From the NCBI GenBank assembly GCA_963681505.1, contig OY811975.1, positions 10,428,230-10,492,229 on the forward strand: a DNA stretch of 64,000 bases. The letters run 5' to 3'. Positions 9,074 to 18,803 of the stretch are shown here, one piece after another; the first letter of the stretch is position 1, and the number at the start of each line of letters is the position of its first letter. The notes beneath the pieces are model-generated. The model was not told where the DNA came from. It ran no database searches and saw only the letters and a list, made by a program, of their open reading frames with translations. Source of the stretch: Eunapius fragilis (taxonomy: Eukaryota; Porifera; Demospongiae; Spongillida; Spongillidae). The position numbers and the translations under genes are program-made.

Positions 9074-9530
9074 GATGCATTACACATGTGGGATCCACCA
9101 TTCATCATAACAAATAGCTTTGGAAAGGGTCTATAGTCCCTCACATTAGTTGAAAACTATCGGAGGTCATTAAGAGTGTAGATAGTGTTCACCTTAAACC
9201 ATACCTTTCATTAACCACATCAGATTGCCATTCTGATAAATATGAGAACAGTTCAAATGATGATTTTGGTGTATCTGTCAATATGGAAATGATGGTTCTA
9301 AAGGAAAGGATGGTTCTAGAGGAGATGATGGTTCTGAAGGTCTAAAAAAGAGTGGTCTTCAAAAAAAAGATAAATGTTTTGAACCGTTAGTAACAATTCC
9401 CAGTTGTCAAGCAAGTGCTATATCATGTAAGTGCAAGAAAAGTGGAAATAAATGCTTATTTTCTTGTCTCTCCATGCACTCATGTTCGAATTGCAAATAT
9501 CCTTCTAAGATCCAAATACATTGTTAAACT
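9074..9530 (+). pseudogene. integrase relic, 3' portion (GPY/F module and Cys-rich tail)
   Basis: Starts at the target duplication. It reads ALHMWDPPFIITNSFGKGL, a decayed GPY/F-type integrase C-terminus, then in another frame SVDSVHLKPY, the usual end of the module. Near 9420-9530 a Cys-rich tail (CKCKKSGNKC, SCSNC) resembles tails of some invertebrate transposon proteins. Together with 4190-4216 (RKRGGKM just before the LTR element) it shows that the Gmr1-like element landed inside this older gene. Several frameshifts and stops are present. Confidence 0.5.
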
Positions 9531-9804
9531 GTGATGTGCCTAACATAAAGGTGGGTACCTCCCCACCTAACCACTGGCAGAGTTGTTTTGGAGTAGCCCT
9601 TATAACAGAAGAGAACAGTTGTGTGATGACATCATTCGTGCTAGCCAAAGGAGAATGCATATCCAAATGTTGGGGGTCTCCAGAATTCTCTGTGCAGTAA
9701 CTTTTAGCATGGAAACCAGGTTAGAAGAAATTTATGCAAATTTTGCTTTTCAACAGGAACCAGAGCACTGTAGGACAGGGGCAGAGGAAGGGGGGAGGGT
9801 ACAA
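9531..9804. other. unassigned stretch
   Basis: No recognisable gene. It ends with a purine-rich tract (9785-9800) directly before the LTR at 9805, which looks like a PPT although this should be the 5' end of the next element. Confidence 0.4.
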
Positions 9805-10035
9805 TGTATTGTGTTGTTAGAACTGTAGTGTAGGTCTGGGAACTAGTGTGTGTCAGTGCGCTTGCACATATGCGCATATTATATTTTTGTGGTGTCCTCG
9901 TGTGTGTGTGTGTGACATATATTAATAACATGTGCATTAATTAGTGTGTGTCACGCGAGTATTTGTATCAGTATCGATGTGCCTTGCTCTCCAAGTTGTT
10001 ATATCCTTTGTAATCATGTCGACTGGCTTGTAACA
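9805..10035 (+). repeat. 5' LTR of old gypsy element
   Basis: About 231 bp from TGTATTGTG to CTTGTAACA, containing a GT-rich stretch. The first 100 bp match 18804-18912 with many differences. A PBS-like TGGTGTCAGGAGTGG (tRNA-Leu type) begins at 10038. Confidence 0.65.
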
Positions 10036-10037
10036 TA

Positions 10038-10324
10038 TGGTGTCAGGAGTGGTCAAAATGGATATTCTGTTACCAGAAATACAGGGGTTGCGATTTGAAC
10101 TTGTAGCAAAGGCAAAGGAGTGGGACCAGGCTTTGCAGTTGGTGATACTTCCTACTTTACTATGTGGCAAGTTACTTGATCACTATGTAAGTCTCAGTGA
10201 TGACGATAAGAAATATGCGGAAACATTGAAGATGGCGTTGATGAGGCACATTACTAGTACTGTACAAAGACAATGGGAAAACACCATGCTGGTTAGACTA
10301 AAAATAAATGTTGGTATGATTTAA
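10038..10324 (+). pseudogene. partial gag of old gypsy element
   Basis: The ORF contains ELVAKAKEWDQALQLVILPT then LLCGKLLDHYVSLSDDDKKY, the usual N-terminal gag pattern of K02A2.6-like elements (W, LPTLL, G, LS). It stops at 10322-10324. No capsid C-terminus, zinc knuckle or protease follows before the next insertion, so most of gag is lost. Confidence 0.6.
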
Positions 10325-10616
10325 TGCATGATTTTCCTGAATGTCCACACAGGGGTACAATTCTACACGTGGGTGTACTGCAAAAAAAAGGTTTTGCCGT
10401 TCAGTTGAAGGGATTTAGTTACACTGAATGCTAACGATAGGATTAGCAACGTTCCATGGGGGTTGATAGTTCGATAAACATGACACGGTCTCGAAGCCAT
10501 GGCGTACACAGAGGGGAAGGGGGGGAGGGGGTCGGGTCGATGGGTTTGAACGACCCCCCCCCCCCCCCCTCCACTCCCCAAAGTGAGGTCACCTTCTCCA
10601 TTGCGTAAGTATATTA
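10325..10616. other. unassigned; G-rich and C-rich runs
   Basis: No gene seen. Contains a G-rich tract (about 10513-10530) and a C-run (about 10553-10570). Confidence 0.5.
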
Positions 10617-10749
10617 CAGGGGCGGATACGGGGCCTGAAGGGTACTCTCCCACCGGCTCGGGCCTGATGCGTATACCCCCCCCCCCGCTTTTCATATCGC
10701 GGGTCTAACCTGTCAACTCCCCTTTTCTAAAATCCTGTATCCACCCCTG
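10617..10749. mobile_element. short hAT-like MITE
   Basis: About 133 bp with inverted ends CAGGGGCGGATAC and GTATCCACCCCTG, one mismatch across 13 bp. The CAGGGGCGGAT end is typical of hAT-type MITEs. No clean 8-bp duplication could be seen. It ends 14 bp before the nested LTR element. Confidence 0.6.
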
Positions 10750-10763
10750 CCGTATGATGCATG

Positions 10764-10855
10764 TGTAGTACTTATGTATTGATTGATATATCGTGTGTAT
10801 GATGTAATCGGTGGGCACGTGAGCGAGACAGGTTTTTGTGATTAACGCTATTACA
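10764..10855 (+). repeat. 5' LTR (92 bp)
   Basis: Starts TGTAGTACTT and ends CGCTATTACA. Exceptionally short for an LTR. No canonical TATAAA box is seen inside. Confidence 0.9.
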
Positions 10856-10856
10856 T

Positions 10857-10872
10857 TGGTAGCAGAGAATGG
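10857..10872 (+). other. primer binding site overlapping the gag start
   Basis: TGGTAGCAGAGAATGG matches the complement of the initiator tRNA-Met 3' end at 15 of 16 positions (from recalled tRNA sequence). Its ATG at 10869-10871 is also the gag start codon. Confidence 0.75.
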
Positions 10873-12908
10873 CGTCTTCGACTCACACAAGTCTACCGAA
10901 GCCATTCGCATCGGGAAATGTACAAGAATGGCTTACGCGTTTCGACATTTGTAGCGATGCGAACGGCTGGGATGAGAAGGTGAGGGCTGTGAAGTTGCCG
11001 ACTCTTTTAGAAGGAGAAGCTCTCGCCACGTGGCTCGACCTTAGCGGTGACGAAAGAAAGGACTACGGAACTGTTAAGGAAAAGCTCACTGCCGCGATGG
11101 TATCAACTACCTTCACAACGCTAGAGCAGTTCCACCAAAGAAGGCTGGCTCCCGGTGAAGCATTATCTCTTTTCGTTCACGAACTAAAACTACTGTTGAA
11201 TCAGGCAATGCCCAACCTCGAAGCTCGTGCTCGTGAGCAACTATTGTTGCACCAATTCCTAGCTGGCTTGCCTAGTGCAGTTAGCAGACAACTTCGCGCT
11301 ACGGGAGATGCTAAAGAATTGGCGTCCACGCTTGAACGTGCTAAATTGTTGATGTCTTTAGAAGAGGAACAACCAGTCGCGAGTGTGTCACAGTCTCAAC
11401 GTGATCGTGTGGTAACGGAACTTCAAGGCCAAGTACTTGCCCTTACAGAGCAGGTAGCAGCACTGAAACATCTGGGAAGCAGGCGCAGTGATGAGCACAC
11501 AAGGTCGGTCCAGTGTTTCAAATGTGGGAAGTTTGGGCACATTCAGCGTTTCTGTAGAAGCAGATTTAATCAGAAACTCCAACGGGATGATTGCAGGGGG
11601 CAACAGTCATCCCAACAAACAACAGTAAGCCCACTGGATTGTGTTGTCGTAGCATCAATTAGGAGTGAGGGGTCGATAATGGAAGGTAAAATAGCTGGGG
11701 TATCTACTGAAATAATGCTGGACTCTGGTTCATCGGTCTCACTTTTACGTCAAGAACTAGTTTCCCGTCTTAAAGGAATTACCAGACAACAGCCACCACA
11801 GAAGCTAAAGTTAGTAACAGCCAGTGGAGAGGCACTACCAATCGTGGACTATGTAGAAGCCACCGTGGTCCTTGGAAACGCAGAGATGAAGCACCATTTT
11901 GTTGTGGTCAAAAACCTTATCACTCCTGTCATCGTAGGAGTCGATTTTCTACAGGATAAAGGTCTTATTTTAGATTTCACAACCACTCCAGTCACTGTTA
12001 CTCCAGCCGGAAAGAAAAGGAGTAATGAGAACTGCAAGCAAAAGAGTTGCTACATCCCACTAGAGTTGGCACCCATCTGGGAAGCTGAGAAGCAGAGAAG
12101 AATAACATTCTGTGCTGCACTATCGGTGGTAGATGACAATAAGGAAGACATTGAGGGGTGTGCCATTCCCATATTTGATGATCGGGCAAATTTTGAATTT
12201 CCAGAATTCATTAAACCTTGCTTCAACTCTACAGTACATGAGTTCAGGGATCTATTCATCAAGACACCAGGTACAACTAATATCACATGCCACAAAATCA
12301 CCACGAATGGACCACCAGTTCGAGTTCCGCCTCGGAGAATACCAGCGCACTACAGAACAGAAGTTGAGAGCCAGATCCAGCACATGCTCCAGAAAGGAAT
12401 AATTGAAGAGAGTAGTAGTTCGTGGATGGCACCAGCTGTCTATGCAAGGAAGAAATCAGGGGAATTACGTATCTGCGTGGATTATCGGGAACTGAATAAA
12501 CGAACTCACAAAGATGCTTACCCATTGCCGCTTGTGGATGAAGTCCAGGATCGTCTTTCAGGTTCAGTAATTTTTAGCAAGTTGGACCTGCAAAGTGGCT
12601 ACTGGCAAGTTCCAGTACATGATGCTGATCAGGAGAAAACTGCTTTCTGCCCAGGTCCAGGGATGGGTTTGTTTCAGTTTACCAGGATGCCCTTTGGTCT
12701 AAGTGGAGCTCCAAGTTCATTTCAACGTCTAATGAATATCATCATGCGAGGTCTGCCGTTTGTCTCAACTTATATCGATGACGTTTTAATCCACTCGGAC
12801 AGTGAGGAGGTGCATAAAGGTCACTTGCAGGAGGCTTTTAGAAGATTAAGAAAAGCTGGATTAACACTGCGGGGTGTCAAATTGGGATGTCACAAGTATC
12901 ATACCTAG
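10869..12908 (+). CDS. gag-pol: Gag-protease-reverse transcriptase polyprotein
   Basis: Begins at the ATG inside the PBS. Gag-like region about residues 1-170 (VKLPTLLEGEALATWLDLSG). A single CX2CX4HX4C zinc knuckle lies at 216-229 (CFKCGKFGHIQRFC). The aspartic protease has DSGSSVSLL at 285-293 and VIVGVDFLQDKG as the second element. The RT has ELRICVDYRELN, KLDLQSGYWQVPV, RMPFGLSGAPSSFQRLM and the catalytic YIDD at about 635-638. The frame ends shortly after, in the thumb (GVKLGCHKYHT). The next ORF overlaps by 22 bp in another frame and restores the usual sequence (SYLGHVFSGKG). This is probably an indel rather than programmed shifting, because the join falls inside RT. Confidence 0.9.
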   Translation: MASSTHTSLPKPFASGNVQEWLTRFDICSDANGWDEKVRAVKLPTLLEGEALATWLDLSGDERKDYGTVKEKLTAAMVSTTFTTLEQFHQRRLAPGEALSLFVHELKLLLNQAMPNLEARAREQLLLHQFLAGLPSAVSRQLRATGDAKELASTLERAKLLMSLEEEQPVASVSQSQRDRVVTELQGQVLALTEQVAALKHLGSRRSDEHTRSVQCFKCGKFGHIQRFCRSRFNQKLQRDDCRGQQSSQQTTVSPLDCVVVASIRSEGSIMEGKIAGVSTEIMLDSGSSVSLLRQELVSRLKGITRQQPPQKLKLVTASGEALPIVDYVEATVVLGNAEMKHHFVVVKNLITPVIVGVDFLQDKGLILDFTTTPVTVTPAGKKRSNENCKQKSCYIPLELAPIWEAEKQRRITFCAALSVVDDNKEDIEGCAIPIFDDRANFEFPEFIKPCFNSTVHEFRDLFIKTPGTTNITCHKITTNGPPVRVPPRRIPAHYRTEVESQIQHMLQKGIIEESSSSWMAPAVYARKKSGELRICVDYRELNKRTHKDAYPLPLVDEVQDRLSGSVIFSKLDLQSGYWQVPVHDADQEKTAFCPGPGMGLFQFTRMPFGLSGAPSSFQRLMNIIMRGLPFVSTYIDDVLIHSDSEEVHKGHLQEAFRRLRKAGLTLRGVKLGCHKYHT

Positions 12909-15109
12909 GGCATGTATTTTCAGGAAAAGGTATGTCTCCTGATGACAGCAAAATTCGGGCAGTAACAGAGTGGCCTAAACCAGTAGATGCAGGAGATGTA
13001 CGACAGTTTCTGGGGCTCGCTTCTTATTACCGTCGATACATAAAGGGTTTTGCTGATCTTGCTGCCCCACTCCATCAGTTAACACACAACGATGCTGAGT
13101 TTAAGTGGACAGATCATTGCAACAAGGCATTTGAGTCACTAAAATGCCGGTTAACTGAAGCTCCTGTTCTGGCTTTTCCTCGGTTTGATAGACAAGCAGG
13201 TACAATGATTTTGCAGACTGATGCAAGCGGTGTGGGACTAGGCGCAGTATTAGAGCAAGAAGGGCATGTAATTGGCTATGCTAGTCGCACGCTGTCAAGA
13301 TCAGAGTCCAATTACAGTGTTATACAGAGAGAGTGTCTGGCCATAGTGTGGGGGATGAAGCAGTTCCGTCATTACCTTTTAGGGCGACCATTCCAGTTAA
13401 TGACTGACCATGCACCACTACAATGGCTGGCCCAACAGAAATCAGAAGGTCTTCTTTGTCGATGGTCTCTTGCTATTCAGGAATATGACTTCTCCATTGT
13501 GTACCATAAAGGATTGTCAAATGGTAACGCTGATGCTTTGTCACGAAGGAAGGATACTGCAACTCTCACTGTTCACTCAGCTCTCACCACTCTTCATTTA
13601 GGTATGACGATTGAGGATGTCAGACAGGCACAGAAGAAGGATGCAATAATACAGAAGTTGAAAAATGCACTAGAAATGTCACAACGCCCACAGGCAAAAC
13701 AGGAATGGAGACAGCAACCGTTAAAAAGGTATCTACAACTTTGGTCACAGTTGGTCATTCATGAGAATGTGTTGTGTAGGAAGTACAGGCCAGGTCCTAC
13801 CTGTGAACCTATCATGGTACCAGTGCTGCCTACGGCTATGCATGACCAAGTATTGAAAGACTGTCATGATGCATCATCGGCAGGTCACATGGGAGCACAA
13901 AAGACACTCGAACGAGTACGCCAAGAAGCATACTGGATAAATATGGCTCGTGACGTAGAAAAGCATTGCAGGGAATGTGAAGTGTGTCAAAAGTCTAAGC
14001 TCACGAAACCAACTCAGGCACCACTTGTGAATGTTCCGATAGGTAGACCATGGCAGATGGTTGCCATTGACATTCTACAAGTACCCCTGTCTAACAGAAA
14101 CAACCGCTACCTGCTTGTAGTGCAAGATTATTTCACAAAGTGGCCGGAGGCGATCCCCATACCTGACCAGACAGCTGAAAGGATTTCGAAGGAAATGGTT
14201 AAGCTGTTTTGCACTTATGGAATCCCAGACATTGTTCATTCTGACCAGGGGCAGAATTTTGAGAGCACCATTTTTCGTCAAATCCTAGAAGCATTTGGCA
14301 TTAAAAAGAGTCACACATCTGCCTACCACCCGGAGGGGGATGGAATGGTCGAACGGCTGAATAGATCATTGCTGCAGTTACTCAGGACCTATGCACAAAG
14401 GCAGGATGATTGGGAGAAGAACTTACCCTTGGTGCTATATGCTTATCGATCAGCTACGCACAGTTCGACTGGGACATCACCCTTTGTCCTAATGTATGGT
14501 CGGCAGCCAAAATCTAGCACATTTTCTTCATTCACTGGTTATGACGCACTGCAGTATCAAGGAACTCTTCGAGCAAAACTAGCTGAACTCCAGGATCTTG
14601 TAGAGGCACATATTGTGGAGACTGCACAATGCCAAAAAGGAAATTATGACCAGAATTCAGCAGAACGAAGTTTTAAAGTTGGAGATTTAGTGTGGCTGTC
14701 CATTCCAACAGCAGGAAAGCTAGACCCACGATGGGAAGGAAAGTGGAAAGTGAAAAGTAAGAAGCCGCCAGTTACTATGGAGATCACAGATGGTAAAAGG
14801 ACTAAAGTCGTACATGTAAATCGTCTACAACCTCGTATCCAACCATCAGGGAAAGAAGATGTGCAAAGTGGTGCACAGCATATGCAGCCACGTCACCCTA
14901 TGGACTGGAAAGCTCCACTTGTTGAGCACTTTGTTGTTGAGAGTCCACTTCCAGTAGCAAATCCACCGGCACCACCCATGCAACCAGGGCCTCCACCACC
15001 TCCTCTACAAGTGCCACCACTGCCTCCACAAGAGCAACCAGGCACAATTGAACTGGCCACTAGAAGGTATCCAGAGAGAAACAGACGTCAACCTGATAGG
15101 TTGCATTAG
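12887..15109 (+). CDS. pol: RT thumb-RNase H-integrase polyprotein part
   Basis: Continues pol. RNase H has LQTDASGVGLGAVLEQ (D112), QRECLAI (E149), MTDHAPLQWL (D174) and NADALSRR. Integrase has the HHCC head (HDASSAGH, then HCRECEVCQK) and a D,D(35)E core (AIDILQV, HSDQGQNF, YHPEGDGMVERLN), then a GPY/F-like module (PRWEGKWKVKSK, VHVNRLQPR). A Pro-rich C-terminal tail ends RRYPERNRRQPDRLH before the TAG. All catalytic residues are present. Length is usual for gypsy pol. It would be joined to the preceding ORF except for the frame change at about 12890. Confidence 0.9.
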   Translation: MSQVSYLGHVFSGKGMSPDDSKIRAVTEWPKPVDAGDVRQFLGLASYYRRYIKGFADLAAPLHQLTHNDAEFKWTDHCNKAFESLKCRLTEAPVLAFPRFDRQAGTMILQTDASGVGLGAVLEQEGHVIGYASRTLSRSESNYSVIQRECLAIVWGMKQFRHYLLGRPFQLMTDHAPLQWLAQQKSEGLLCRWSLAIQEYDFSIVYHKGLSNGNADALSRRKDTATLTVHSALTTLHLGMTIEDVRQAQKKDAIIQKLKNALEMSQRPQAKQEWRQQPLKRYLQLWSQLVIHENVLCRKYRPGPTCEPIMVPVLPTAMHDQVLKDCHDASSAGHMGAQKTLERVRQEAYWINMARDVEKHCRECEVCQKSKLTKPTQAPLVNVPIGRPWQMVAIDILQVPLSNRNNRYLLVVQDYFTKWPEAIPIPDQTAERISKEMVKLFCTYGIPDIVHSDQGQNFESTIFRQILEAFGIKKSHTSAYHPEGDGMVERLNRSLLQLLRTYAQRQDDWEKNLPLVLYAYRSATHSSTGTSPFVLMYGRQPKSSTFSSFTGYDALQYQGTLRAKLAELQDLVEAHIVETAQCQKGNYDQNSAERSFKVGDLVWLSIPTAGKLDPRWEGKWKVKSKKPPVTMEITDGKRTKVVHVNRLQPRIQPSGKEDVQSGAQHMQPRHPMDWKAPLVEHFVVESPLPVANPPAPPMQPGPPPPPLQVPPLPPQEQPGTIELATRRYPERNRRQPDRLH

Positions 15110-15148
15110 TCAAAGCTCGAGACGAGCTTTAGAACAGAGAGGGAAGAA

Positions 15149-15240
15149 TGTAGTACTTATGTATTGATTGATATATCGTGTGTATGATGTAATCGGTGGG
15201 CACGTGAGCGAGACAGGTTTTTGTGATTAACGCTATTACA
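15149..15240 (+). repeat. 3' LTR (92 bp)
   Basis: Identical by eye to 10764-10855; preceded by the purine-rich GAACAGAGAGGGAAGAA. Confidence 0.9.
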
Positions 15241-15248
15241 CATGTATG

Positions 15249-16123
15249 CGTGCCGGATTAACTGAGGCGCAGGTGGCACAAAAGCGCCAGGCCCACTGAA
15301 GGTAGGGGCCCACTCAGCCCTTCTTACAGTCCAATCACATAATTAGTACAATGTTATAATGCATGAAGCTCAACAATCATGTCAATACAAATGTCCTGCA
15401 TGGACGTCATCCCCAGGGTATACATTAATCCAATTAAGCATTCCCTTCAGGTTGTACAGGTGCTGCTGACGCCTATATCGCATTCGAATAGCTTCACTTT
15501 GAGGCGAGGATTTAGGACCGGAAAAAAAAAAAGAATTATACACTCAGTTGGCATGGGAACTAATTTCGGTCCAAGCTCTGTACAACACATATGCACAGAC
15601 AGGAGCTGTTTAAATGGCAAAGGTTAATAACTTCATTGTACACCGCAGTAGACAACATCATGCAGAATAATAGACATTGTATTTTGTACCAGCGGGTGAC
15701 AAGTTAAATCTCAAATTTTATTGCGGTAGGAAATAAGTTCTGTTTTTCCTCAACCAGCTATTTTGTTTCAATTCTCAGTATAGAACCTCGTCAAAATGAC
15801 TTTTCTAATTAGCCAAAGTAAAAGTACGCAGCTTGCATCAATTCTTAATTGTTTATGTGTCTATTCAAATACAAATTATTACATGCATGCAAATGCATGG
15901 CGATTCAAAAGTATGGGATGATTTTTATGCCAAAGGATGTTAATAGCATTAATCAGTTGCAGTACAAAAATTTCAAATGCATGTGAGTCAGACGTGTACT
16001 TTATATTCCTCAACGCAACCCATGTGGTAAGTAGAATGGCCACTCTCGCACTCACTTTTGCTGTCCCCAGGGCCCACTAGATTTAAATTGTGCCAGGCTC
16101 ATTAAATGGTTAATCCGCCATTG
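15249..16123. mobile_element. hAT-like MITE abutting the LTR
   Basis: 875 bp flanked by an exact 8-bp duplication CATGTATG (15241-15248 / 16124-16131), the hAT target-site length. Inverted ends share CGGATTAAC (CGTGCCGGATTAAC versus CAATGGCGGATTAACC), and subterminal GGCCCAC and GTGCCA motifs recur in inverse. No transposase ORF. The left duplication coincides with the target duplication of the neighbouring LTR element. Confidence 0.75.
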
Positions 16124-16194
16124 CATGTATGGTCACCTATTAACCAAATTCGACCCCCCTCTTCCTGAAGGCTGTGTACCCGATTGAAGCTTTG

Positions 16195-17425
16195 TTAGAA
16201 ATAGCCATTCGTCCATGAAACATATATTAGTCCCAACAAGAAATCTGTTGGGGTCATAGCTCTTGAAATGTAACAGACTGAAAGTACTTTACTATTTCTC
16301 TGTTTCTGTAGAAGAACACCACCCAGGCCAAATGAGGATGCATCTGATGATACAACTGTAGGAAGATTGGGACCATATAAAGCCAGCAATGGTGAAGTAC
16401 TAAGCAGCCTTTTTATTTCCTTGAAAGCTCTTTGCTGGTCCGTTCCCCACATCCATGAATTTTTTTCTCGTAGCAGGTCTCTAAGTGGTTTTGTTTCCTG
16501 GGCAATAGGAGGTGAGAATTTACTCAACTGGTTAACTATCCCAAGAAACCATCTAATATCTCCAACTTCCTTTGGTTCTGGAAACTGAGTGATGGCCTCA
16601 ATCTTTTCTGGATCTGAATTGATCCCCTTATTGCTCACAACTGGACCCAGGAATCGTATCTCTGTCTTCGAAAATTCACACTTACTTGCATTCAGTGTAA
16701 GTCCAGCTGAGAGTAGACATTGGAGAACTTGATCTAATCTTCTGTCGTGATCCAATTGTGTTTTTGCCGAAGACCAAGATGTCATCAATTAAGCACACCA
16801 CTCCATCCATATCACCAAGAATCATAGACATTCACTTCTAAAACTATCAGGGGCTGATGTTATGCCAATTAAAGCAGAAATGCCCAAATGGAGTTATAAA
16901 TGTTGTCAACAAGGCTGAATCACGAGCCAATGGGATCTGCCAAAACCCTGGATTGGCATCTAATTTAGAGAACAGTTGTGCTCCAGTGAGTTGCATTAAG
17001 ATTTGGTCAACAACTGGCAGAGGATGATTTTCTCTGTACACATTCTCATTTTGTCTTCGGTACTCTACCACCTCTGCACACCAATTGGTTGGTTCTTCTA
17101 CACTTGATATTACCCCATGTTCTTCCATCCGTTTCAACTCAGCTTTGACTTTAAGTAGTAAAGGTATGGCTACCCTTCGTGGTGTTGTGATAGCAAATGG
17201 TGTGGCTCCCTCTTTCATCTGTATCTTGTATTCTGGTCCCAGTATTCCTAATTCTTTGGACAACTTGGGATATTTCTGTTGTACTGCTGCTGTACCCACA
17301 AAGTTCACTCGCTGTAAGAAGCTTAGAGATTCGATAGCAGGTCTTCCAAGTAGTGGTGTTTGCAGTTCAGGAAGGACATATATCTCTTGCTTGACTTCTT
17401 TTCTTCCATGCTGTAGGGTTCCTTA
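16195..17425 (-). pseudogene. inverted protease-RT-RNase H segment of old gypsy element
   Basis: Read on the minus strand from 17425 it gives a protease tail (LLGRPAIE), then RT fingers/palm (GVISSVEEPTNW, FSKLDANPGFWQIPL), then after frame changes the thumb and connection (LTLNASKCEFSKTEIRFLG, GIVNQLSKFSP) and the RNase H start (VVSSDASSFGLGGVLLQ, YISRAMTP). The catalytic YxDD block (near 16780-16850) is damaged. Orientation is opposite to the rest of the element. Both this block and the plus-strand block at 17466 retain the YxSRxM motif, so it is not a simple in-place inversion; two copies may have contributed. Confidence 0.7.
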
Positions 17426-17465
17426 GAAACAGCCCCTCATCTCATACATCCTCCTTGATGGAAGT

Positions 17466-18400
17466 GAACATCGATAACATATGCCTCTCGTACTATGCCC
17501 AGTTGGAATAAGAGGCCCTGTCCTTGATTTTTGGTATCAAGAAATTTCATATTTACCTCTATGGCTGTTCATTCGCCCTAGTTACAGATCACAAACCATT
17601 GTTGTGCATTTTGGGTCTTAAACAGGAAATTCCAGAACTTGCTGCTGCCAGATGGACCCTCATACTAGCAGCCTATAATTACAAGATTGAGTTTCGCCCT
17701 ACACAAGAACATGGAAATGTGGGTGAACTGTCAAGGTTACCAGTGTGTGTCACCAGAAGTGACAACACTGTCAATTCATCGAATGTTCACAAATTGAAGC
17801 CTTACCAGTGTTGGCAGAGAGCAGTTAGTGTTAATGGTCCTCAATTTGTATCAGATGAATTTGCCTTGTTTTTGAAGCAGGACAGAGTCAAGCATATCCG
17901 GTGTGCCCCATACCACCCCTCCCTCCAATGGGATGGTGGAACGGTTTGTGCAAACCTTCAAGACAGCTATAAAAGTGAATGGAGCGAATTCAAGGAATCT
18001 GTCCCAAAAGTCAAATAGCTTCCTGCTCTTATCATAATACACCACATACTACCACCAATGAGGAGTACATTGTTATTGGGATGGAGACAGATTGTTTTTG
18101 GGATGGAGACTGTGATCCTTAATGGATTTGTTTATACCCGGTGTAGATAAGACTGTTTTTTATCACCAGGCTCAGCAGAAAAAAGACCATGATGCTGGAG
18201 CCAGATTCAGAGTGTGTTTGGTTGGAGAACAGATTCTAGCTAATTATCCCAGGAATAAGACATGGAAAGAAGGTGTGGTCGTGGAAAGAGTTGCCCAACC
18301 TCTTATGTGGTACAAATGCAAGGAGGATAGGTGTTGTGGAAGAGGCATATTGACCACATTAAGCCACTCACATGTGCATCATCATTGCCACCAGTGAGAC
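17466..18400 (+). pseudogene. RNase H and integrase remnants of old gypsy element
   Basis: RNase H C-terminal half: ALSLIFGIKKFHIYLYG, FALVTDHKPLLCILG and GELSRLPV. An integrase core fragment follows (VNGPQFVSDEFALFLKQ, CAPYHPSLQWDGG), with the zinc head and first catalytic Asp missing by deletion. At 18122-18350 a further fragment (ARFRVCLVGEQILANYPRN) matches the integrase C-terminal module. Several frameshifts are present; no function is expected. Confidence 0.65.
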
Positions 18401-18803
18401 CATCACAAGCAGCTCAACAGGGCAAACCTTCCCCATACCCTGCCTGGTATGGCGGAAGTACCAACAGTTAACCTGGCTAATCCTTGACAGGACACAACTG
18501 AAGGTGCTGTCCCTCTGTCTGAAACTACGCTCACACTCAAGGTGTAGTTCCCTCCTCGTTGTACACCTCAACTCCAAACTTAGAAGAAAGTGAACCTATG
18601 GTAGTATCTAGTAATCCCAACACACCTAGCCAAAGGGGTGGTCAAGCAAGAATGCCTCCTGTCCCATCATTCCTCAATGGATCCTCCTACCCTACCCCAA
18701 GTACCTCAACAATTAACCACAGGAGCACTTACACCTCCGCATCGTTATCCAGCAAGGAACCGACAACCACCTAACAGATTCTGATCTTAAGGAGGGGAGG
18801 TAA
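18401..18803 (+). pseudogene. Pro-rich pol tail and purine tract of old gypsy element
   Basis: Reads in patches as a Pro/Ser/Thr-rich pol tail ending YPARNRQPPNRF and a stop near 18780, the same terminal style as the nested element (YPERNRRQPDR). GGAGGGGAGG (18791-18800) is the polypurine tract before the LTR. Confidence 0.5.

Larger units (their letters stand above)
10764..15240 (+). mobile_element. young Ty3/gypsy element with identical 92-bp LTRs
   Basis: LTRs 10764-10855 and 15149-15240 are each 92 bp and identical by eye. Target duplication CATG (10760-10763 / 15241-15244). Order is standard gypsy: gag, PR, RT, RNase H, IN. A PBS starts 2 bp after the LTR and a purine tract (about 15132-15148) precedes the 3' LTR. 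There are two long ORFs; one frame change in the RT thumb is the only clear lesion. It lies inside the older element 9805-18912. Confidence 0.9.
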
